From: Croceibacterium selenioxidans
Lineage (GTDB): Bacteria; Pseudomonadota; Alphaproteobacteria; Sphingomonadales; Sphingomonadaceae
Reading direction: 5' to 3'
Length of the DNA: 64,000 nt
Assembly (NCBI RefSeq): GCF_018599195.1
Contig: NZ_JAHFVK010000002.1
Coordinates: 434,001 to 498,000 of the forward strand
Shown: piece after piece, positions 40,469 through 47,611 of the stretch
How the letters are laid out: the number at the start of each line of letters is the position of its first letter
How positions within the stretch are numbered: position 1 is the stretch's first letter
The notes under the pieces: generated by a model
Seen by the model: only the letters and a program-made list of their open reading frames with translations
Databases searched by the model: none
Told to the model about the DNA's origin: nothing
Program-made: the position numbers and the translations under genes

Positions 40469-40870
40469 CTAGTTATCCTCCGGCTTGAAGTCGAGCGAGG
40501 CGCTGTTGATGCAATAGCGCAGGCCATTCTGGCCCGGACCGTCGGGAAAGACGTGGCCGAGATGCCCTTCGCAGTTGGAGCAAAGCACTTCGGTGCGAAC
40601 CATGCCGTGCGACATGTCACGATGCTCTTCCACGGCACCGTCGGTCGCCGGGCGAGTGAAGCTCGGCCAGCCGGAGCCGCTGTCGTACTTGTCGTCGCTT
40701 TCGAACAGCGGCTGTCCGCAACCGGCACAGACGTAATCGCCGGCGGCCTTGTTCTTCTCGTACTTGCCGGTGAAGGCCCGCTCCGTTCCTCCCTGGCGCA
40801 GGATCTGGTATTGCTCGGGAGTCAGGCGTTCGCGCCACTCGGCGTCTGACAGCTTCAACTTCTCGGTCAT
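40469..40870 (-). CDS. msrB: Peptide-methionine (R)-S-oxide reductase MsrB
   Basis: A 133-residue enzyme reducing the R epimer of methionine sulfoxide. Two CxxC zinc sites (Cys-Ala-Gly-Cys and Cys-Ser-Asn-Cys), Ser-Gly-Ser-Gly-Trp-Pro-Ser-Phe, [10 protein letters not shown] and the catalytic Cys in Arg-Tyr-Cys-Ile-Asn-Ser-Ala are present. AAGGAGA precedes the ATG. Cytoplasmic; complements MsrA at 23680-24216. Confidence 0.97.
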   Translation of the reverse strand: MTEKLKLSDAEWRERLTPEQYQILRQGGTERAFTGKYEKNKAAGDYVCAGCGQPLFESDDKYDSGSGWPSFTRPATDGAVEEHRDMSHGMVRTEVLCSNCEGHLGHVFPDGPGQNGLRYCINSASLDFKPEDN

Positions 40871-40990
40871 GCGGATCTCCTTTGCCCGCCATATGGGGAT
40901 CGGTCAGGGCCGAAAAAAGCAAGCGGTGGCGCCATCGGCAGGGGCGACGGGCGGTTCAGCCTGGCCATGACAAAGCACCAGAGCTGCCGT

Positions 40991-41662
40991 TCAGGCGTTG
41001 ACGTCCGCGTAGTGGCTGGGCGGGGGGATGCCCTCCATCTTCTCGCTCAGCAGCGGGCGAAAGCTCGGCCGGCTCTTCATCACGCGGTACCAGCTATGGG
41101 CGCCCTCGTGCCCGGTCCAGTCGATCCCGCCGAGGTAGTCCGCTACCGAGATCTGCGCCGCCGCCGCAAAGTCCGCCAGGCTCAGCTGCGCCCCAGCGAG
41201 CCAGCGGCGATTGTCGGTCAGCCAGTCGATATAGTCGAGGTGGTCATGCGCCAGCCGCATCGCGCTGCGCAGGGCCTTCGAGTCCGGCGGCTGGCGCAGG
41301 ACCACGCGCTTCTTCATCTTCTCGTGCAGCAGCGGGTGGGTGACGTCGGCAAAGAAGCTTTCGTCGAACAGCGAGGTAAGCCGCCGGATCTCTGCCCGGC
41401 CGATCGCGGTGCCCAGGATCAGCGGGCTCTTGTCCACCGTCTCTTCGAAGTACTCGCAGATCGCCTGGCTATCGATCAGCGTGATGTTCTTTTCCTCCAG
41501 CCGCATCACCGGCGTGCGGCCGGCGGGGTTGTAGGAATAGAACGCATCGCTCGCGTCCCACGGCGTCTCGCGCCGCAAATCGAAGCCGACACCCTTCTCG
41601 CTAAGCGCGAGCCGGACCTTGCGACTGAACGGACATAGGGGGAAATAGTAGAGCTGCCACAT
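40991..41662 (-). CDS. Glutathione S-transferase family protein
   Basis: A 223-residue GST. The N-terminal thioredoxin-like domain begins Trp-Gln-Leu-Tyr-Tyr-Phe-Pro-Leu-Cys-Pro-Phe-Ser-Arg-Lys-Val-Arg and has the Pro-Val-Met-Arg-Leu and Ile-Asp-Ser-Gln-Ala-Ile-Cys-Glu-Tyr glutathione-binding motifs; the helical C-terminal domain has Ser-Leu-Ala-Asp-Phe-Ala. The Cys-Pro-Phe-Ser site (Cys then Ser) is like glutaredoxin-type omega/beta GSTs. The substrate is not evident; sphingomonad GSTs include beta-etherases, but nothing here points to that. The ATG at 41662 is chosen as it opens the domain. Confidence 0.88.
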   Translation of the reverse strand: MWQLYYFPLCPFSRKVRLALSEKGVGFDLRRETPWDASDAFYSYNPAGRTPVMRLEEKNITLIDSQAICEYFEETVDKSPLILGTAIGRAEIRRLTSLFDESFFADVTHPLLHEKMKKRVVLRQPPDSKALRSAMRLAHDHLDYIDWLTDNRRWLAGAQLSLADFAAAAQISVADYLGGIDWTGHEGAHSWYRVMKSRPSFRPLLSEKMEGIPPPSHYADVNA

Positions 41663-41697
41663 TGACCCAAAGCCATGCCGCAAGCGGCCGCTTTCGT

Positions 41698-42084
41698 CTA
41701 CAGCCCGGACGCGTCCAATGCGGAAAGGCAGGGCTTCATGACGCTGTCGAGGTAGGCTGCCGGATTTCCCGCCTCCTTGGAGCGAACCTGGAGCGCCTTG
41801 ACCTCATTGCTCATCAGCTCCTGCACTTGCTCGCGGGACAGACGCAGCTCGTCCATCAGGCGGGCGTTCGAGCGGACGAAGAACTCCTTCCCGCGCGCGG
41901 CCATTGGCGGATAAGCGCGGGCCGAGGGCACGCTACGGGCCTGGTCGCCAGCGACGATCGCGAACACCGCCGAGCAGCGGACCATCATCTGCTGTTCGAG
42001 CGTCAGCGCGGGGCGCGGTGGTTGCTGGGCGGCGGCCGGGGCGGCGAGGAGGCCGAGGGTGAGGATGGGGAGAAACGGTTTCAT
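41698..42084 (-). CDS. Exported hypothetical protein, 128 residues
   Basis: A small protein with a Sec signal peptide (cleavage near Ala-Ala-Ala-Gln) and a helical mature part with two Cys residues that could form a disulphide (Met-Val-Arg-Cys near the start and Lys-Pro-Cys near the end). No family recognised. It lies 35 nt upstream of the GST gene on the same strand and may be co-transcribed. Confidence 0.68.
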   Translation of the reverse strand: MKPFLPILTLGLLAAPAAAQQPPRPALTLEQQMMVRCSAVFAIVAGDQARSVPSARAYPPMAARGKEFFVRSNARLMDELRLSREQVQELMSNEVKALQVRSKEAGNPAAYLDSVMKPCLSALDASGL

Positions 42085-42126
42085 CGAGCGCGCTCTAGCA
42101 TCCGCTACCTGAACGGTTGTCTCTGT

Positions 42127-42225
42127 CCCCCTCCCGCTTGCCGGAGGGGTTAGGGGGTGGGAGTGTGCGAGTGTAGCGCTCGGTTGGACTGGCCCACCCC
42201 CGGCCCCTCCCGCAAGCGGGAGGGG
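42127..42225. repeat. Nested palindromic repeat
   Basis: A 99-bp element. The left arm CCCCCTCCCGCTTGCCGGAGG continues into GGGTTAGGGGGTGGG; the right arm is CCCACCCCCGGCCCCTCCCG continuing into CAAGCGGGAGGGG. Each arm forms its own hairpin, and the two arms are complementary to each other. The same structure occurs at 45875-45976, with a half copy at 43168-43190. Confidence 0.75.
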
Positions 42226-42231
42226 AGAAGC

Positions 42232-43149
42232 TCAACCAACCTCGTTCGCCTTGCGCCGCGTCTCGGCGAAGTTGTCCCGCCGGATTTTCTCGAACGCCAC
42301 GCGCTGCTCGTACCCGGCATCCTGGGGGTACTCTCGGTAGTCCTCCAGGATTTCATCGAACAGCTCTCGCAGTTCTTCCTTGTGATCGGGATGGGTGAAG
42401 ATGTTAGCCCGGTTCTCCTGCACGCCCTCGAGGATGCGCGCGCCGATAACGTCAGGCTCCATGCCGAACTCGTGGATACCCGCCAGCCGCTCCACCGCCG
42501 CGGCGTCCACTGTCTTCATCGCGCCCTTGAGCGCGTCGGGCCGCACGTCGTCGCTGGCGTAGATGTAGCTCTTCACCAGTCCCGGATGCACGACCGAGAC
42601 ACCGATGCCGTACTGGTACATCGAATGACGCAGCGAATAGCTGAGACCGCGCACCGCGAACTTGGCGGTGTTGTAGATGCCCGGCGCGCCACCGGCGATG
42701 AAGCTGGCCATGCTGGCGGTGTTGGTGATGTGCCCGCCCTTGACCTCGCCCGACAGCGCCCGCGCCTTCATGCGCGGCGCGAAGGTCCCGATACCGTTGA
42801 TCACGCCCTGCAGGTTGACTCCGAGCACCCAGTCCCAATCGTCGAACGAGGAATCCTCGATCGTCTGGAAGAGGTTGATCCCGGCGTTGTTGAACAGAAG
42901 GCTGACCGGGCCGAACTCGGCCTCGACCTTGTCGGCAGCCGCCCTGAACCCTTCGCGGTCCATCACGTTGAGCTGGACGCCCATGACCTCGCGATTGTCG
43001 AGCGTGGCCAGCGCGGCGTCGATCGAGTCCTGCCGGATATCGGCGATGGCGACTTTGGCGCCCGCGTTGAGCAGATTGCGGACGATGCCGATGCCAACGC
43101 CATTGGCGCCCCCGGTAACGAAGGCCGTGCGGCCGGCGAATTCGATCAC
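42232..43149 (-). CDS. Short-chain dehydrogenase/reductase
   Basis: A 305-residue classical SDR from a GTG at 43149 (GGAGAG ribosome site upstream). The NAD(P)-binding Thr-Gly-Gly-Ala-Asn-Gly-Val-Gly lies at 12-19, Asn-Asn-Ala-Gly near 87-90, and the catalytic Ser146, Tyr159 and Lys163 are intact (Tyr-Asn-Thr-Ala-Lys). Asp at the end of the second strand (Ile-Ala-Asp-Ile-Arg) favours NAD. Immediately downstream of the two NTF2-like genes on the same strand, so likely one catabolic transcript; an aromatic side-chain alcohol is a plausible substrate. Confidence 0.9.
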   Translation of the reverse strand: MIEFAGRTAFVTGGANGVGIGIVRNLLNAGAKVAIADIRQDSIDAALATLDNREVMGVQLNVMDREGFRAAADKVEAEFGPVSLLFNNAGINLFQTIEDSSFDDWDWVLGVNLQGVINGIGTFAPRMKARALSGEVKGGHITNTASMASFIAGGAPGIYNTAKFAVRGLSYSLRHSMYQYGIGVSVVHPGLVKSYIYASDDVRPDALKGAMKTVDAAAVERLAGIHEFGMEPDVIGARILEGVQENRANIFTHPDHKEELRELFDEILEDYREYPQDAGYEQRVAFEKIRRDNFAETRRKANEVG

Positions 43150-43167
43150 ATCACTCTCCCTTTGTCT

Positions 43168-43190
43168 CCCCTCCCGCTTGCGCAAGGGGG
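43168..43190. repeat. Half copy of the nested palindrome
   Basis: CCCCTCCCGCTTGCG followed by CAAGGGGGA, matching one arm of the element at 42127. It lies in the 42-bp gap between the SDR and the first NTF2-like gene. Confidence 0.5.
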
Positions 43191-43191
43191 A

Positions 43192-43683
43192 TTACTTATT
43201 CTCCATCGCCAGCACGGGATTAACCGAACCGGACTCGCGACCTGCCAGGAACTCGTTGTAGATCTTGCGTCGCTTGAACAGCCAGCGCCCTTCGACGCGG
43301 ACGAGCTCGTCCTCATAGGTCCCGAACGAGGGAGTCGCCGGACGGCCTTCGGGGCCGCCGTTGGTCATTTCCCACCACAGCCCGGTGTTCCAGGCCTGGT
43401 CGCCCTCTATGCGGATGGCTTTCTGGTGGACCAGATGGCGCAGCTTGGCCGGCCTGCCTTGCCAGTCCTTGAACACCTCCGCAATCTTGTCGCGGAAGAT
43501 CATCGCCTCGGCCCGGATCGCCTCCCGGCCTTCGAGCGTGCCCATCGCGTAATCGAGCACGCCGTCCACCGTGAAGCATTCGGCGTAGGCATCGGCGTCA
43601 TGGTAATCCATGGCGAAGAGATAGCGGGCCATGAGGTCCGCTATCTCGGCCCGGTCCCGAGCGTGGTTCGACAGGCTCACCAC
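43192..43683 (-). CDS. NTF2/SnoaL-like protein A (start inside a repeat)
   Basis: A 163-residue NTF2-like protein. The N-terminal helix Arg-Asp-Arg-Ala-Glu-Ile-Ala-Asp-Leu-Met-Ala-Arg-Tyr-Leu-Phe-Ala-Met-Asp-Tyr-His-Asp-Ala-Asp and the sheet region ending Gly-Arg-Trp-Leu-Phe-Lys-Arg-Arg-Lys are nearly parallel to protein B at 43775-44284, so they are paralogues. The only starts are two adjacent GTG codons (43683, 43680) inside a palindromic repeat, so the first six or so residues derive from the repeat. In Novosphingobium and Sphingobium, NTF2-fold proteins act as formaldehyde-releasing lyases on lignin diarylpropanes; this is a candidate. Confidence 0.75.
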   Translation of the reverse strand: MVSLSNHARDRAEIADLMARYLFAMDYHDADAYAECFTVDGVLDYAMGTLEGREAIRAEAMIFRDKIAEVFKDWQGRPAKLRHLVHQKAIRIEGDQAWNTGLWWEMTNGGPEGRPATPSFGTYEDELVRVEGRWLFKRRKIYNEFLAGRESGSVNPVLAMENK

Positions 43684-43770
43684 GAACGGACTTCGCTTAG
43701 CAATGAGCGGATCAATCCGGCCTGAGAGGAATGGATCAAAATGCCCGTTCGTCCTGAGCCTGTCGAAGGA
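43662..43770. repeat. Inverted pair of REP-like palindromes
   Basis: GTGGTTCGACAGGCTCACCA followed by CGAACGG (43662-43689) faces CCCGTTCGTCCTGAGCCTGT followed by CGAAGGA (43744-43770). The copies are inverted to each other, a typical REP doublet arrangement. The first supplies the GTG start of the NTF2-like gene A, and the second lies 5 bp past the stop of gene B. Confidence 0.75.
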
Positions 43771-43774
43771 CCGA

Positions 43775-44284
43775 TCACAGCGCAGCCACCGCGTCCATCG
43801 AGCGGATCGGGTTCTCGGGACCGCTCTCGCGACCGGGAAGGAATTCGTTGAGGATGCGGCGTTCGGTGAACAGCCAGCGGCCGCCGACGCGGGCAAGCTT
43901 GTCCTCGTAGATTCCAAAGGTGCCCATCTTCAGGCTCTTGCCCGGCCCGTCATTGGCCATCTCGAACCACTGGGCTCGGGTCCAGGCCCGGTCACCTTCG
44001 ACGCGAACGGCGGTATGCGCGAGTACGTGGCGCAGGACGGCCGGGTTGCCGTCTTCGTCCTTGTAGTGTTCGCCAATGCGCTTCTTGAAGCCCTTCACCG
44101 TCTCAAGGATGTTGGCCTTTCCGGCGACCCGGCCGCGAGCGAACTCGAATTCCGCATCGTCTGTGAACATCTCGATGAAGCTGTCGAGATCGTTGTAGTC
44201 GAGCGCGAAGAGATAGCGCGCCATCAGGTCCTCGATCTCGGCGCGATCGCGTGCGTAGCTGTCCGAATAATCCTGTGAACTCAT
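43775..44284 (-). CDS. NTF2/SnoaL-like protein B
   Basis: A 169-residue NTF2-like protein with the shared Asp-Arg-Ala-Glu-Ile-Glu-Asp-Leu-Met-Ala-Arg-Tyr-Leu-Phe-Ala-Leu-Asp-Tyr-Asn-Asp helix, Phe-Thr-Asp-Asp-Ala-Glu-Phe-Glu-Phe, a His-rich stretch Leu-Arg-His-Val-Leu-Ala-His-Thr-Ala-Val-Arg, and the C-terminal Gly-Arg-Glu-Ser-Gly-Pro-Glu-Asn-Pro. GGAGAGG precedes the ATG at 44284. It heads the minus-strand group B - A - SDR and is divergent from an MFS transporter gene 150 bp away. A lignin-dimer lyase role, as for protein A, is inference. Confidence 0.82.
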   Translation of the reverse strand: MSSQDYSDSYARDRAEIEDLMARYLFALDYNDLDSFIEMFTDDAEFEFARGRVAGKANILETVKGFKKRIGEHYKDEDGNPAVLRHVLAHTAVRVEGDRAWTRAQWFEMANDGPGKSLKMGTFGIYEDKLARVGGRWLFTERRILNEFLPGRESGPENPIRSMDAVAAL

Positions 44285-44434
44285 ACTGTTAACCTCTCCA
44301 CTCGACGGGTTGCGACGACGCGCGACGCGATGCGACAAATTTCCGTTCGCCTTTTCCTATTCACCACCTAGAAAACTCGGCAAGGAAAATTGCGACGAGA
44401 CCCCGGCCAACCGGGGCCGCCCAGGGAGAGCACC

Positions 44435-45859
44435 ATGGCAATCGCGCCAACCGGGCCCGGCCCAATTGGACCCGACGCAGTCAGCGTCGAAACGGGCCCC
44501 ACCGCTGCCACGCAACCCTGGCCGAGCGAGAAGGCCGGGTTCTACGCGCTCTTCGCTGTGGTCTTCGCCACCTTCATCACCTTCCTCGACCAGACCACCT
44601 TCGGACTGCTGGCGGAGAAGATGAAGATCAGCTTCGGCATCTCCGACTTCACGCTCGGCCTGCTGCTGGGGCCCGTGACGGTGGTGGCCTATGTGATCGT
44701 CGGCATCCCGCTCGCCCGCCTGGTCGATATCTTCCCGCGCAAGTTCGTGCTCTCCGCCGGGATCGCGGCGCTCGGCACGATCATGGCGCTGGGCGGTCTG
44801 GCGCAGAACCTGTGGCAACTGGTCTCTACCCGGTTGTTCGTCGGAGCGAGTTCGTCCGCCAACGGACCGGGCTCATACTCGATCCTGGTCGACTACTTCA
44901 AACCGCTGCGCATCCCACTGGTCTTCGCGCTGCTCCAGCTCGGTTACATACTGGGCAGTTCGCTTGGGAACATCCTCGGCGGACGGTTGATCCGCTGGAC
45001 CGATACGCTGGGGGAGACGATCAGCTTCCTCGGCCTGGAGATCTTCAGCTGGCAGCTGGTGCTGATCATGGTCGGCGCCCCGGGCCTGCTCGCGGGCCTG
45101 CTCTGGCTGACGGTCAGGGAACCACCGCGCCGCAGCCCTCCCGCGGCGCGGCAGCTGGTTCCGCCTTCCGCCCCGGCCTGGCGCAAGTTCCTCGCCTTCA
45201 TGGGCCTCGATGCGGCGATTGCGATCTGGCAGCGCAAGTACGTGTTCCTGCCGCTGTTCGTCGCGCTGGCGATGTCCGCGACCGAGAGCCAGGGCCTGCC
45301 GCAATTCCGTGCGCCATTCATCCTGCGCACCTACGAAGGCTGGGATGAAGCCCGGCTCGGCGACTTGCTCGGCACGCTGCTGCTGGTCTCGATGCTGGCC
45401 GGGATTACCGCTGGCGGCGCGTTCGTCACCTGGCTCGGCAAGCGCTACAAGGACGCCAACATCCGCGCGACCGCGATCATCTTCACCTGCACCACCATCG
45501 TCACCATCGCCATGCCGCTGATGCCGACAGGCGAGCTGGCGATCATCTGCATGGCGCTGGGCCTGTTCTTCGGCCTCGCCGGAGCCCCGGCGCAGAACGC
45601 CGCGATCCAGCGCATCGCCCCCAACGAGATGCGCGGACAGGTGACCGCGCTCTACCTGTTCATGTTCACCTTTTTCGGCGCGATGGGCCCGGCGGTGATC
45701 GGTTTCGTCAGCACCTTCGTGGTCGGGGACGAGCAGCAGATCTGGAAGGCGATCCTGATCACCGCGATCATCTTCCTGCCCACCGCCACGGTCTTCATGT
45801 GGCGCGGCATCAAGCCCTATCGCGAGGAAGTGGAGCGGCTCGAGGCGCTGGGTCTGTAG
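44435..45859 (+). CDS. MFS transporter (aromatic compound uptake candidate)
   Basis: A 474-residue major facilitator protein with about 12 membrane helices. A Pro/Gly-rich N terminus is followed by Phe-Leu-Asp-Gln-Thr-Thr-Phe in helix 1 and the loop 2-3 motif Pro-Leu-Ala-Arg-Leu-Val-Asp-Ile-Phe-Pro-Arg-Lys. GGGAGAG precedes the ATG at 44435. The resemblance is to Spinster-like/anion-symporter MFS proteins rather than to drug exporters. Its position between the NTF2-like genes and the aldehyde dehydrogenase operon suggests aromatic acid or dimer import. Confidence 0.85.
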   Translation: MAIAPTGPGPIGPDAVSVETGPTAATQPWPSEKAGFYALFAVVFATFITFLDQTTFGLLAEKMKISFGISDFTLGLLLGPVTVVAYVIVGIPLARLVDIFPRKFVLSAGIAALGTIMALGGLAQNLWQLVSTRLFVGASSSANGPGSYSILVDYFKPLRIPLVFALLQLGYILGSSLGNILGGRLIRWTDTLGETISFLGLEIFSWQLVLIMVGAPGLLAGLLWLTVREPPRRSPPAARQLVPPSAPAWRKFLAFMGLDAAIAIWQRKYVFLPLFVALAMSATESQGLPQFRAPFILRTYEGWDEARLGDLLGTLLLVSMLAGITAGGAFVTWLGKRYKDANIRATAIIFTCTTIVTIAMPLMPTGELAIICMALGLFFGLAGAPAQNAAIQRIAPNEMRGQVTALYLFMFTFFGAMGPAVIGFVSTFVVGDEQQIWKAILITAIIFLPTATVFMWRGIKPYREEVERLEALGL

Positions 45860-45874
45860 AGGTCGCGGCAAAGT

Positions 45875-45976
45875 CCCCTCCCGCTTGCAGGAGGGGTTAG
45901 GGGTGGGTGTGTGAATGGTACCCCAGCGCTTGTCCGATACGGGCCCACCCGCGGCCCCTCCCGCAAGCGGGAGTGG
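45875..45976. repeat. Nested palindromic repeat
   Basis: A 102-bp element with left arm CCCCTCCCGCTTGCAGGAGG continuing GGTTAGGGGTGGG and right arm CCCACCCGCGGCCCCTCCCG continuing CAAGCGGGAGTGG. It has the same architecture as 42127-42225. It lies 15 bp after the MFS stop. The remaining bases up to 46152 hold no gene and presumably carry the promoter of the aldehyde dehydrogenase operon. Confidence 0.75.
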
Positions 45977-46152
45977 AGAGACTGACGCTCGGCCTTGGAG
46001 GCTGCGCCATTCGAGTTGACTTGGCGCTGGCGCCGCCGCAATCGTAAGCAACACATACGAACCGGGAGAGTCGTCTGTCTTGCCGAAAGGGTGCCGCGGT
46101 CCACGCGGAACCTTGCCGGTGCGGCTCTCCCATCCATGAAGGAGCCCCCGCC

Positions 46153-47583
46153 TTGGCCGACTATCCCGCCCTGCACATGATCATCGATGGCGAGAAGGTG
46201 TCCGGCGGCGGCCGGCGCACGTTCGACGTGGTCAACCCCGTCACCGGTGAAGCGATCGGCGCGCTGCCGCTGGCCGAAGCCGGCGATCTCGACCGCGCGC
46301 TCGAAGTCGCGGCGAAGGGCTTCAAGATCTGGCGCAAGTCGAGCCCGCAGGAACGCGCCGCGGTTCTCTCCGGCGCCGCCCGCCTGATGGCCGAGCGCCA
46401 GGAACAGCTCGCCCGCGTCGCCACGATGGAGCAGGGAAAGCCGCTTGCCGAAAGCCGCATCGAAGTGATGATGAACGTCGGCCTGTTCAATTTCTATGCC
46501 GGCGAGTGCTTCCGCATTTACGGGCGCGAGCTGGTCCGTCCCGAAGGCACCCGCTCGACCGTGCGGCACGAGCCGGTCGGCCCGGTCGCGGCCTTCGCGC
46601 CGTGGAACTTCCCCCTCGGCAATCCCGGCCGCAAGCTCGGCGCGCCGATCGCGGCGGGTTGTTCGGTGATCATGAAGGCGGCGGAAGAGACCCCCGCCTC
46701 GGCGCTCGGCGTGCTGCAGTGCTTGCTCGACGCCGGCCTGCCCAAGGAAGTGGCGCAGGCCGTGTTCGGCATTCCCGACGAGGTCAGCCGCCACTTGCTC
46801 GGCAGCCCGGTCATCCGCAAGCTCAGCTTCACCGGTTCGACGGTCGTCGGCAAGCACCTCGCCAAGCTCGCGGCCGATGACATGAAGCGCACCACGATGG
46901 AGCTCGGCGGCCACGGCCCGGTGCTGGTATTCGGCGACTCCGATATCGACAAGGCGCTCGATACCGCAGTCGGTGGCAAGTACCGCAACGCCGGGCAGGT
47001 CTGCGTTTCGCCGACCCGCTTCATCGTCGAAGAGAACGTGTTCGAGAAGTTCCGCGACGGCTTCGTCGAGCGGGCCAAGAAGGTGAAGGTCGGTGACGGC
47101 CTGGTCGAAGGGACGCAGATGGGCCCGATGGCCAACCCGCGCCGGCCCGAAGCGATGGACCGCCTGATCGGCAACGCGCGCGACAAGGGCGCCACGCTTC
47201 ATACCGGTGGTGAACGCCTCGGCAACCAGGGCTACTTCTACGCCCCGTCGGTGCTGTCCGAGATTCCGCTCGACGCCGACATCATGAATGAAGAGCCGTT
47301 CGGCCCGGTCGCCCTGATCAACCCGTTCAAGGGCGAGGAAGAGATGATCGCCGAGGCCAACCGCCTGCCCTACGGCCTCGCGGCTTATGCCTGGACCGGC
47401 GACTACCGCCGCCAGCGCCGCCTCGCGGCCGAGCTCGAGTCCGGCATGATCGGCATCAACAGCCACATGATCGGCGGCGCCGACGCTCCGTTCGGCGGGG
47501 TGAAGTGGTCGGGCCACGGCAGCGAGGACGGCCCCGAAGGCGTGCTCGCCTGCATGGTGCTGAAGGCCGTGCACGAGGGGTAA
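46153..47583 (+). CDS. NAD(P)-dependent aldehyde dehydrogenase (TTG start)
   Basis: A 476-residue ALDH of the succinate-semialdehyde/aromatic aldehyde type. Active-site residues are in place: Asn152 (Pro-Trp-Asn-Phe), Lys175, Glu250 (Glu-Leu-Gly-Gly) and the nucleophile Cys284 (Gly-Gln-Val-Cys). Start is TTG at 46153 with AAGGAG 8 nt upstream; no closer ATG exists. It leads the operon ALDH - phenol oxidase - LigW - reductase (28, 1 and 19 nt gaps), so its substrate is probably an aromatic aldehyde such as vanillin or a 5-formyl derivative. Confidence 0.9.
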   Translation: MADYPALHMIIDGEKVSGGGRRTFDVVNPVTGEAIGALPLAEAGDLDRALEVAAKGFKIWRKSSPQERAAVLSGAARLMAERQEQLARVATMEQGKPLAESRIEVMMNVGLFNFYAGECFRIYGRELVRPEGTRSTVRHEPVGPVAAFAPWNFPLGNPGRKLGAPIAAGCSVIMKAAEETPASALGVLQCLLDAGLPKEVAQAVFGIPDEVSRHLLGSPVIRKLSFTGSTVVGKHLAKLAADDMKRTTMELGGHGPVLVFGDSDIDKALDTAVGGKYRNAGQVCVSPTRFIVEENVFEKFRDGFVERAKKVKVGDGLVEGTQMGPMANPRRPEAMDRLIGNARDKGATLHTGGERLGNQGYFYAPSVLSEIPLDADIMNEEPFGPVALINPFKGEEEMIAEANRLPYGLAAYAWTGDYRRQRRLAAELESGMIGINSHMIGGADAPFGGVKWSGHGSEDGPEGVLACMVLKAVHEG

Positions 47584-47611
47584 TCGCCGCGGGAGGATAG
47601 GAGAGGAAGCG

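Noticed and set aside
40991-41662. Glutathione transferase as a LigE/LigF/LigG-type beta-etherase
   Set aside because: It is a generic GST with a Cys-Pro-Phe-Ser site and lies outside the aromatic cluster; no feature specific to beta-etherases was seen.
44285-44434. Repeated TTGCGACGA in the divergent region between NTF2-like gene B and the MFS gene as an operator
   Set aside because: Two copies of a 9-mer in a GC-rich region with no symmetry are not enough to call a regulator site.
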